Of a stretch of 6,902 nt of DNA, positions 1-6,056 are shown one piece after another. Position 1 is the stretch's first letter. Every line of letters starts with the position of its first letter. Made by a program: the position numbers and the translations under genes. The notes below the pieces were generated by a model. That model was given only the letters and a program-made list of their open reading frames with translations, had not been told where the DNA came from and did not search any database. Source of the stretch: Acidobacteriota bacterium (GTDB lineage Bacteria > Acidobacteriota > Terriglobia > UBA7540); the NCBI GenBank assembly GCA_021827245.1, contig JAKAWN010000359.1, positions 1-6,902 of the forward strand, written 5' to 3'.

Positions 1-14
1 GGGATGAGTTCCGC

Positions 15-36
15 ATCTCCACAAGTGTGTGGAGGT
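15..36 (+). promoter_or_regulatory. Hairpin sequestering the Shine-Dalgarno of the transglycosylase gene
   Basis: A perfect 7-bp stem (CTCCACA at 17-23, TGTGGAG at 28-34) closes a 4-base AGTG loop. It can extend outward by a G-U and an A-U pair to 15-36. The 3' arm contains the GGAGG (31-35) that serves the ATG at 46, so the folded mRNA would hide the ribosome binding site. The pairing is directly visible. A regulatory role (translation control, possibly temperature or ligand dependent) is inference. If translation really begins at ATG 4, the hairpin lies inside coding sequence and this reading fails. Confidence 0.45.
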
Positions 37-45
37 TGGATCTCT

Positions 46-726
46 ATGTGCATCTGGAAACAGTCCAAAGTGCCGGCCTTCGCAGCTGCCTGCGGTCTTC
101 TCTTCGCAGCTTTCCTATTCAGTCCGTCTTATCTTCATGCGGGACAAGCCGCTACGGTTGCCAGCGGGCATGGCCAGAATGTCTCCACGAGCGCCAGCGC
201 CGAGCCTGCGCAGCCTGGGTTTGCTCCGACAGACCAGCTTTCCATCCAGTCGAAGATCGATTCCATTGTGAACCGGGTCTCCAGCCGCTACCAGGTAGAC
301 CCGAAGCTGATTCATGCCATGATCCGGGTCGAATCCGACTATGATCCCACAGCGATTTCTTCCAAAGGCGCCATGGGGCTGATGCAGCTGATTCCTTCCA
401 CCGCCCAGCGTTTCGGCGTCCGGAATCCTTTCGATCCCAAAGAGAACATTCAGGGAGGCGTGACCTACCTGAGATATCTTCTGAACCTTTTCGGAGGCAA
501 CCTGCCGCTCTCGCTCGCCGCCTATAACGCCGGGGAAGAAACGGTGATCAGATCCGGAGGCATTCCGGAAATCCCTGAAACCGAGAATTACGTTCGGGAA
601 GTGACTCATTTATACCATTCGAAAAATACCGGCGCCAGCGCGCTGGCAAGTCCGGAGGCCGGCCGCCTTGAACCCATTGTGAGCTACGTGGATTCTGAAG
701 GCGTCGTCCACTTTACCAACGAATAG
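46..726 (+). CDS. Secreted lytic transglycosylase, SLT domain family
   Basis: This enzyme of the soluble-lytic-transglycosylase fold cleaves the MurNAc-GlcNAc glycan bond of peptidoglycan in the periplasm, leaving 1,6-anhydroMurNAc ends. I chose ATG 46 because GGAGG at 31-35 sits 10 bases upstream and the translation then opens with a normal signal peptide: K5 and K8, a hydrophobic stretch at about 9-30, and likely cleavage after A32. An in-frame ATG at 4 would add 14 residues and has no visible upstream signal. Counting from ATG 46, the SLT domain covers about 67-195. It contains the catalytic Glu E96 in RVESDYDP, the GLMQL motif at 111-115, AAYNAG at 158-163 and ENYV at 180-183, all in family order. 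After a short linker the protein ends in SYVDSEGVVHFTN, a DUF4124-like strand motif often attached to such enzymes. It lies 11 bases before the amidase gene, probably in the same operon. The family call is secure; the physiological role (septum or turnover) is inferred. Confidence 0.93.
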   Translation: MCIWKQSKVPAFAAACGLLFAAFLFSPSYLHAGQAATVASGHGQNVSTSASAEPAQPGFAPTDQLSIQSKIDSIVNRVSSRYQVDPKLIHAMIRVESDYDPTAISSKGAMGLMQLIPSTAQRFGVRNPFDPKENIQGGVTYLRYLLNLFGGNLPLSLAAYNAGEETVIRSGGIPEIPETENYVREVTHLYHSKNTGASALASPEAGRLEPIVSYVDSEGVVHFTNE

Positions 727-737
727 GCCAAATTCGA

Positions 738-2852
738 TTGCCCCGTGCGACAGGAAAAGACCGGCCGCATGGCAACCAGCGGAGAGAAACAACGGGAACC
801 ACAGCAACAAGCCGGCGGATCGCAGTTTTAAAAGGGTTTCAATTCCAGCTCGCCGTCCTGGTGGGCGTTTCACTCGTTATAGCCGGAGCGCCTTGCTTTG
901 CCTCGGTGCGCCATCCCAGGCGCGCCGACGCCGCCTACGCGCGCGCCGTGGAAATGCAGCAAAGGCTTGAATCACGGCCCATTCGCTCGCGCAGTGTGGC
1001 GGACTACAAGCAAGTCATCAACGAGTTCCGGTCCGTCTACTGGTACGATTTCGCCAATCCCAAAGCGCCAATTGCGGCTGAAGCCATGGGCGATCTTTAC
1101 GCGGAAATGGGCCGGGTGTTTTCGAGCCCCGCTTACTACCGCGACGCCATCAAGGCCTACAACTACCTCATTTCCCAGTACCCGCGTTCCAGCATGGCCC
1201 TTGACGCCTCGCTGAGCATCGGAAAAGTCTACCTCGAGGGTCTTCACGATCCAGACCAGGCTACTGATGTCTTTCGCTCGTTCCTCGAAAAGCATCCTTC
1301 GCTGCCTCAGGCCGAGGTGGCGCGGAAAAGTCTGAAGGGAATTGCGGACCTGCAGGCCCGGCAGCAAAGGCAGGAAAGTTCCAGCCGCGTTGAAAGCCCT
1401 TCGAACAATGAAAGCGCAGGCGGGTCGGTTGAGGTAACAGACATTCATGACTGGGCAGGGCCGGATTACACCCGGGTGGTAATTGGGGCGCAAGGTCCGT
1501 TCAAATTCAATACCATTCGCCTGAACCATCCAGACCGGGTTGTCTTTGACCTGCCGAACACCCATTTGAGCCGCTCGCTGCTGGGAAAGGTTATTCCCAT
1601 CGACGGGGCTTTCCTCCGTGACATTCGTATCGGCCAGTTCAAGCCGAACGTTACGCGCGTGGTTCTGGACGTCAAGAACATCGAAGACTATTCGGCCTTT
1701 CCGCTTCCCAATCCCTTCCGGCTGATCATCGACGTTCACGGCACGTCAGCCAAAGCAGTCCGGGAAACTTCCTATCGAGAAGCAAGCGTTTTGTCAGCCA
1801 ATACAGCGGTCGCTCCCAAGCCGCAGCCAACGGCCCGCACGAAGACGCCGGTCGAGAACCACTTGCCGGTACCCAGAACAAGTCCGGAAGCTGAAGCTGC
1901 AAACCAGATCCGGCGGAATGCGCCTGAGAAGACCGAAATGGCATCCGTTGACATGAGACCTCCAGTCGCAAGGCGCACGCCCATCTTCAGGCCAAAGCCA
2001 AAGACCGAAGCTGCAAATCAGGTCAAGCGCACTGAGGACCGGAAAACCGGAATCGCATCCATCAAGCGGAAACCCGATGCGCTCCCAATCGCCATCAGGC
2101 CGGCGTCCCCAACGTCCAACGGCTCCGAAACCCTCATGCGAGCCCTGGGGCTAAAAGTCACCCGCATCGTCATCGACCCGGGCCACGGCGGCTTCGATAC
2201 CGGCGCGATTGGTCCCCACGGCCTGGAAGAAAAGAACGTTACGTTGGATATTGGATTGCGCCTGCGGAAACTTTTCGAGACCCGGACGGGTTACCAGGTC
2301 TTTATGACGCGCAGCACGGACAAGTTTATTCCTCTCGAGGAGCGCACGGCCATCGCAAACGAAGACCACGCGGACCTCTTCATCTCAATTCATGCCAACG
2401 CGAACCCCGATCATCACGTACGCGGAATCGCAACCTACTTTCTCAACTTTACGAGCGACCCTGAAGCCCTCAAGGTGGCGGCGCGCGAGAACGCAACGTC
2501 GCAAGAGTCTGTCTTTCAACTGCAAAACATCATCAAGAAGATCGCCCTCAACAACAAGATTGAGGAGTCCCAACAGCTTGCCCGCGACGTCCAGAGCGTC
2601 TTGTACAAGCGGATGTCCGGAATCTCGCGCGGCATCCAAAACTACGGGGTTCTCAAAGCTCCTTTCGTTGTTCTGATCGGTGCGAACATGCCGTCCGTTC
2701 TGGTCGAAACAGGGTTCATCACCAATCCCCGCACGGAACATCTGTTGCGAGAGCCCGCCTACCGCGAGCAGATCGCCAAAGGCATTTTCCACGGCGTCGA
2801 AGACTACATTGATAACCTGGGAAGCGTCCGGGTGGCGCAACGGAATCGTTAG
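738..2852 (+). CDS. N-acetylmuramoyl-L-alanine amidase with TPR-like, AMIN and Amidase_3 domains
   Basis: This zinc hydrolase cuts the amide bond between MurNAc and L-Ala, releasing stem peptides from peptidoglycan outside the cytoplasmic membrane. Layout (704 residues from TTG 738): signal-peptide-like stretch at about 27-56; helical TPR-like region at 62-205, with repeats such as AIKAYNYLISQYP; AMIN domain at about 231-335, which in AmiC-type amidases binds peptidoglycan and targets the septum; basic, proline-rich linker at 336-470 with an internal duplication; Amidase_3 domain at about 474-692. The zinc ligands expected for the family are visible: H483 in DPGHGG, E498 in GLEEKN and H552 in SIHANA. 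The catalytic glutamate is E657 in LVETGF. It is longer than typical AmiC (about 400 residues) because of the TPR part and the linker. No ATG is available in frame before the signal peptide. TTG 738 has no clear ribosome binding site and leaves a long N-terminal region, so the start is uncertain (see the mini-ORF at 769). Coupling to the transglycosylase 11 bases upstream is likely. Confidence 0.92.
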   Translation: MPRATGKDRPHGNQRRETTGTTATSRRIAVLKGFQFQLAVLVGVSLVIAGAPCFASVRHPRRADAAYARAVEMQQRLESRPIRSRSVADYKQVINEFRSVYWYDFANPKAPIAAEAMGDLYAEMGRVFSSPAYYRDAIKAYNYLISQYPRSSMALDASLSIGKVYLEGLHDPDQATDVFRSFLEKHPSLPQAEVARKSLKGIADLQARQQRQESSSRVESPSNNESAGGSVEVTDIHDWAGPDYTRVVIGAQGPFKFNTIRLNHPDRVVFDLPNTHLSRSLLGKVIPIDGAFLRDIRIGQFKPNVTRVVLDVKNIEDYSAFPLPNPFRLIIDVHGTSAKAVRETSYREASVLSANTAVAPKPQPTARTKTPVENHLPVPRTSPEAEAANQIRRNAPEKTEMASVDMRPPVARRTPIFRPKPKTEAANQVKRTEDRKTGIASIKRKPDALPIAIRPASPTSNGSETLMRALGLKVTRIVIDPGHGGFDTGAIGPHGLEEKNVTLDIGLRLRKLFETRTGYQVFMTRSTDKFIPLEERTAIANEDHADLFISIHANANPDHHVRGIATYFLNFTSDPEALKVAARENATSQESVFQLQNIIKKIALNNKIEESQQLARDVQSVLYKRMSGISRGIQNYGVLKAPFVVLIGANMPSVLVETGFITNPRTEHLLREPAYREQIAKGIFHGVEDYIDNLGSVRVAQRNR
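769..831 (+). other. Mini-ORF over the amidase start, alternative ATG start
   Basis: ATG 769 is preceded by the purine-rich, SD-like AGGAAAAGA (752-760) with 8 bases between. It opens a 20-codon frame, offset from the amidase frame, that stops at TAA 829-831 inside the run TTTTAAAA. One extra base in that run, or a -1 shift there, would join this ATG to the amidase signal peptide. It could be the true amidase start (sequence error or recoding), a short upstream ORF, or chance. Sequence alone does not decide. Confidence 0.2.
1893..2075 (+). repeat. Imperfect internal duplication in the amidase linker
   Basis: Residues 386-408 and 424-446 of the amidase are imperfect copies offset by 38 residues (114 bases), both starting EAANQ and sharing 11 of 23 residues. 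The DNA copies begin GAAGCTGCAAA at 1893 and at 2007. Both are rich in Arg and Lys and lie in the flexible linker between the AMIN and catalytic domains. This reads as an old tandem duplication lengthening the linker; the basic charge could help it contact anionic wall polymers (inference). Confidence 0.55.
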
Positions 2853-2858
2853 CGCCAC
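2832..2858. other. Inverted repeat across the amidase stop codon
   Basis: A perfect 7-bp inverted repeat (GTGGCGC at 2832-2838, GCGCCAC at 2852-2858) with a 13-base loop spans the stop codon. No T-run follows on either strand, so it is not a convincing intrinsic terminator. It may stabilise the mRNA 3' end or pause transcription. Confidence 0.3.
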
Positions 2859-3264
2859 AGCGCCGGGCAGCTTTGGGCCGAAACCAAGCCAGAACTCCGT
2901 GCGGTACGTGCCACACAAAATTTCACACGGAGCGCACAGAGCGTCTCAGAGCTATCCGTGTCAAGGCTTTCCGGCCGCTGCGAACACACAGACACAATGC
3001 CCTATGGATAACCCGCATTCCGCCGGCCCTTATTGACGCGCACTCCGAATTTGCAGAGACGAATCCTTGCCGGGAAAACAGGAATTTACGACTTTGCAGC
3101 GGTGGGCCTCACCGCCGGAATGACCCTCCCACCTCCCGTTCGCGAGCCGCCCATCCACAAAATTCGGAGCCTCAAAGCGCAAGGCAGGCAGGAGCGGCCT
3201 GTCTTACAGGCGGACAAAAAGCCGTTGCCATGAGGCTCCTGCGCCCGCACCTTGAAATTCTGCT
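2853..3264. other. Intergenic region without a recognised gene
   Basis: About 410 bases follow the amidase. The open frames here (for example 2873-3271) translate to Arg/His/Cys-rich sequence with no family resemblance, no ribosome binding site and no hydrophobic order, and I do not accept them as genes. What can be seen is a CACAGAG-type degenerate repeat stretch around 2926-2995 and a small 6-bp hairpin (GCCTGT at 3197-3202, ACAGGC at 3206-3211). I found no clear intrinsic terminator for the upstream operon. Confidence 0.5.
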
Positions 3265-3269
3265 ATGCT
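3261..3269 (+). promoter_or_regulatory. Possible extended -10 element for the membrane-anchored protein gene
   Basis: TGCTATGCT fits the extended -10 form (TGN then TATGCT, four of six to consensus). No good -35 lies 16-18 bases upstream. A transcript from here would start near 3276-3277, exactly at the second possible start codon, ATG 3277, giving a leaderless mRNA. The motif is short and may be chance. Confidence 0.25.
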
Positions 3270-4365
3270 AACATTGATGAAGTTTATCACCCTCCTTAGC
3301 ATATCGCTTTGGATCATTCTCATCCCGAGCCTTGCCTTGCCGGGAGCTCAGCGGACGACGTTTCTCAACTTGGCTCAGATGCCGAAATGGCAACTGGAAA
3401 ATGCCCAGACCGTCAGCCTTAACGACGTGCGCAGTTGGGGGGTACAGCCGGCTGTCGATGTTGAGTATGGCGTTAAGAAAGTAGAAATTCGCACCTACCG
3501 CGAGGGCAATCAAACCGTCCAGGCTGTTGTCGAAAAAACGCCCGACCCTTCTTCTGCGTTTGGATTATTGACTTTTTACCAGAATGAATCGATGAAGCCG
3601 GAAAAGGGCATGAAGCTCACCGTCGCCGGATCAGATCAGGCCTACATGGCGCGCGGTCCATTTTTTGTCCGTGTCCGGAAACCGGTGAAACCCAAAATGT
3701 CGGATGAAGATTTCCGCTCTGCACTGATCGATATTGCAGGAGTGGCTCCTTCGGCGAACGCCATGGCCCTTTTGCCGCCAACACTGCCACCGGAAGGACA
3801 GATTCCCTGCTCGGGGAAATATGTTCTGGGCCCGGTAGCAGCACAGCAGGCAATTCCATCCGTTCCTGCGAATTTCGTAGGATTCCAGCAAGGCGCGGAA
3901 CTTCAAGCAGCCGGTTACGGGCGGAATGGGCAGAAAACGACTCTCATCCTCATCAGTTATCCCACTGCGCAGATTACACGCATGCGCTACAGCGCTCTGG
4001 TACAAAGTCTCGGCGTCAATCAGAAGAGCGGACCTGGTGCAGTGTACGGGAAAATGAAGGGCACCTACGTTCTGCTTGTTCAAAATGCTGCTTCAAAAGA
4101 AATTGCTGGCAGATTGATGGACCGGTTGACCATCGAACAACAGGTCAGTTGGGATCAGCCTCCTCCGGGCAAGCCCGTGGCCGTGCAGATGGTCCACTTG
4201 ATTTTAGGCAATATTCTGCTTGTGATTCTTCTGGCTGCCATGGCTATACTCGGTGGGATCTTGCTTGTCTTTTCGCGGCGATTTGCGGCAAGGCTGTTCC
4301 CGCATTCAGACTGGGCCCGGGGCTACGAGGACTCGATTATCCGCCTCAACCTAAAACAACAGTAA
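3265..4365 (+). CDS. Exported protein of unknown function with C-terminal membrane anchor, DUF6599-like
   Basis: This 366-residue protein has no recognisable catalytic motif. Visible parts: an N-terminal hydrophobic signal at about 6-26, starting at M1 or at M5 (ATG 3277, followed by Lys); a soluble region at about 30-300; and one strong transmembrane helix at about 309-336, followed by RRF and a short basic tail of about 28 residues. The predicted topology is therefore a large domain outside the membrane and the tail in the cytoplasm. The soluble part seems to hold two similar lobes, each with a strand-rich core: one around SAFGLLTFYQ and YMARGPFFVRV (98-137), the other around KTTLILISYPT and GTYVLLVQNA (224-275). 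The overall pattern resembles the DUF6599-type proteins I associate with Acidobacteriota; this is from memory and needs a profile search. Neither start has a ribosome binding site. The gene stands alone: about 410 bases lie before it and no coding gene follows closely. It could be an envelope sensor or structural protein, but no function is supported. Confidence 0.85.
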   Translation: MLTLMKFITLLSISLWIILIPSLALPGAQRTTFLNLAQMPKWQLENAQTVSLNDVRSWGVQPAVDVEYGVKKVEIRTYREGNQTVQAVVEKTPDPSSAFGLLTFYQNESMKPEKGMKLTVAGSDQAYMARGPFFVRVRKPVKPKMSDEDFRSALIDIAGVAPSANAMALLPPTLPPEGQIPCSGKYVLGPVAAQQAIPSVPANFVGFQQGAELQAAGYGRNGQKTTLILISYPTAQITRMRYSALVQSLGVNQKSGPGAVYGKMKGTYVLLVQNAASKEIAGRLMDRLTIEQQVSWDQPPPGKPVAVQMVHLILGNILLVILLAAMAILGGILLVFSRRFAARLFPHSDWARGYEDSIIRLNLKQQ

Positions 4366-4404
4366 CCCTAACCAGGAACAGGACTTAACCCTCAGGGGAG
4401 AGTA

Positions 4405-4434
4405 TTTTCAGATTTCACGCAAGAAATTTTCAGA
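4405..4434. repeat. Short direct repeat upstream of the strong promoter
   Basis: TTTTCAGA occurs at 4405-4412 and again at 4427-4434. The 22-base offset is about two helical turns, so both copies would face the same side of the DNA. They lie about 115-145 bases before the predicted start of the candidate small RNA. They could be an activator site or simply AT-rich chance similarity. Confidence 0.2.
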
Positions 4435-4487
4435 GTTTTCGGCGAAAGCTTGTTCCATCTAAACTACAGATAACAATAGGTTTGTTT

Positions 4488-4541
4488 GTAAAAAATTTTT
4501 CTAGAATTTCCTTGACATGGCTGCCTGCTTTTCATTACACT
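4488..4541 (+). promoter_or_regulatory. Strong sigma-70 promoter with UP element
   Basis: TTGACA (4512-4517) is a perfect -35. After an 18-base spacer comes TACACT (4536-4541), four of six to the -10 consensus, predicting a start near 4548-4549. The bases 4488-4509 fit the UP-element consensus (A-run, T-run, then AA) almost perfectly, and lie at about -61 to -40 where the RNA polymerase alpha subunit binds. UP elements of this quality are typical of stable-RNA promoters. No protein gene follows, so the likely product is a non-coding RNA. All motifs are seen directly; activity is inferred. Confidence 0.6.
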
Positions 4542-4548
4542 CCAACCG

Positions 4549-4650
4549 AGTTTAGATGGCGGAGCGCGTCCGCCGTTCTATTCTCCTCTCTAAAAGTGCT
4601 CACCCGCAGGTCGGGGAGTCCTGCCCTCCTGTCGGGTGAGCATTGTTGTA
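4549..4650 (+). ncRNA. Candidate small structured RNA, about 100 nt
   Basis: Sequence right after the strong promoter at 4488-4541 folds into an ordered set of stems. An outer helix TTTAGA (4551-4556) pairs with TCTAAA (4589-4594). Inside it a 6-bp hairpin GGCGGA (4558-4563) pairs with TCCGCC (4569-4574) around a 5-base loop. Then comes an unpaired CU-rich stretch GTTCTATTCTCCTC (4575-4588), which could pair with Shine-Dalgarno sequences. Last is a long hairpin, 4597-4642, followed by the weakly T-rich ATTGTTGT as a possible end. I do not recognise 6S, SRP, tmRNA, RNase P or a named riboswitch in it. The 3' end is a guess, and a longer transcript is possible because another good hairpin lies at 4739-4760. 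The promoter-to-structure order is the main support. Confidence 0.4.
4597..4642. terminator. Perfect 10-bp inverted repeat, possible terminator
   Basis: TGCTCACCCG (4597-4606) and CGGGTGAGCA (4633-4642) are exact reverse complements around a 26-base centre that can itself form a small stem (CAGG with CCTG). On the plus strand it is followed by TTGTTGT, on the minus strand by CTTTT, so either direction has only a weak T-tract. It may end the candidate small RNA, or be an internal structural stem of a longer RNA. Confidence 0.4.
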
Positions 4651-5404
4651 TCCACTTCGATCTTCCATCAATTGTCCAACTGCCGGATTAACCTCACGCG
4701 ATTGTGCGGCCTGCATACAACCTGCAGAGGAACCAGGCTTGGCCATCGAAAGGTGGTCAAACCGCGCCATGAACCCTCTCCTTGGGCCTGTCCATGGGAT
4801 CAACTGTATTAGGAAGCCGCCATCTTTAGCACCAGGCTTTATGCCCGGCATGCTATCTTGTAGGGTGGCACCACGCGTAAGTATGTTTTCAAAACATAAC
4901 ACTGGAATTTGGAACCATCTGCAATCCATTGAAATCCTTGAGGTTGCTGCTTCGTGGCGTGCGAAGACAGGGAATGTCGTTAAGATATCCATGGCCAAGC
5001 TCGAACATGGCACTTGAAGATTTAGCCGTGAGTCAGGTACCATATCTAGGAAGCTAGTGAATAGCTGGTTGCTGCAATCTGTTTTTTTCAAGGCGTGATG
5101 CCTCGGCGTTCGTGGCAGATTTCTGAAAAATGTCGGAAGCGTGTCGCTCCGAAGCCGCAAGGAATCTCTCTCTGAAATATGACAGCATGCGAAATTCCCT
5201 GTCGCCAGTGCTTCATCGGAATACAGGTGACGCAAGTTTTTCAACAACTTGATAGACTTTGACAATAAGGATTCGCCGAACCCGTCAAAAGCCTCTCCAC
5301 CTGCAAAGGGTCGATCTCTCCGACCGTGTGAGCGATCTTTGTAAAGGGCAATGACGGCAAGTCATCAAGACAGTAAAAGCAGCAGCAGTCTTTTTCACCT
5401 TCAG
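4643..5404. other. Region without a convincing gene between the candidate RNA and the tRNA
   Basis: No protein here is recognisable. A minus-strand frame from TTG 5265 to a stop at 4600 is open for 221 codons, but it has no ribosome binding site, no domain and mixed third-position base use. A plus-strand frame at 4643-5017 is also unconvincing. Structures worth noting are a 9-bp hairpin with a GAAA tetraloop at 4739-4760 (TTGGCCATC with GGTGGTCAA), a perfect AT-rich palindrome at 4882-4898 (TATGTTTT, C, AAAACATA), and a small stem GGTCG/CGACC at 5309-5325 before the tRNA. No clear promoter for the tRNA was found. Confidence 0.45.
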
Positions 5405-5480
<76 letters not shown>

Positions 5481-6056
5481 ATGGTTTCAACACATTAGCA
5501 TCGCACTGAAATAGGGACTGCGTGGAGCAACGGTGTAAAAATTCGCAGGTCTATCGTAGCAGCGCGGAAAGACAGTGCTGGGACGCAGTTGCCTTGTGCA
5601 CCCAGCCGCAACCATGACGCAACCGGGGCCGAATATGTCCCGTGCCAATGAATCGTCCGGATCTCATTCATGGGATATCGATCGGGGATCAGGGCTGATT
5701 CCGCTGGAAATAGCTCCGCAATTATTGCCAGTGCGTGCCAATGCCGGATTCTTCCGAGCGGCTAACGGTTGTTTAGAGTGGCAGGATAACGTTGCGCCCA
5801 TGCTACCCGAACAAATAAAAAGCCGACCAGCCAAGCAGTCCCCCTTGGGAAGGCATCACTCGCAGTCGAGACAAGAACCTCGAAGATAAGTTTGGAGCCG
5901 TCATTAGCTCGCTTGGAAATTACGGCCTCTGCTCCCAGATCGAACAAAAGTCGTGCTTTCCCTCGGCTTCCCCCCGCTAATTCCACCTCCGAGACTCACT
6001 TTGATTCGCAACTGTTGGCTCAGATCAATTCTCAGCCAAAGAAGCCACTTGGCACC
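5481..6056. other. Region without a recognised gene downstream of the tRNA
   Basis: I see no recognisable gene in these roughly 575 bases. The longest plus-strand frame here, 5575-5889 from GTG, gives 104 residues rich in Pro, Arg and Ser, with no family resemblance and no ribosome binding site. From 5790 another plus frame is open and continues into the protein-like fragment at 6057, but its part before about 5995 does not look like protein. No second copy of the tRNA 3' end, which would mark an attachment site, was found by eye. Confidence 0.4.

Noticed and set aside
115..609. Long minus-strand open frame opposite the transglycosylase
   Set aside because: It is the complementary shadow of the SLT gene, whose motifs are complete on the plus strand.
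972..1739. 255-codon minus-strand frame opposite the amidase
   Set aside because: It mirrors the TPR and AMIN region, has no domain of its own, and the plus strand has clear family motifs.
2385..2918. 177-codon minus-strand frame at the end of the amidase
   Set aside because: It is a shadow of the Amidase_3 domain, with no motifs of its own.
2873..3271. Plus-strand frames in the intergenic region after the amidase
   Set aside because: Composition is Arg/His/Cys-rich, there is no ribosome binding site, and no family resemblance.
3631..4083. 150-codon minus-strand frame opposite the membrane-anchored protein
   Set aside because: The plus strand has a signal peptide, a membrane helix and a continuous 366-codon frame; this is its shadow.
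4862..4877. AGGGTGGCACCACGCG, which matches the conserved T-box riboswitch core (AGGGTGGNACC then CG)
   Set aside because: A real T-box antiterminator needs a downstream CCCT-type strand to pair with AGGG, and a tRNA-synthetase or amino-acid gene after it. Neither is present, and no convincing specifier stem is seen upstream. An Infernal scan would settle it.
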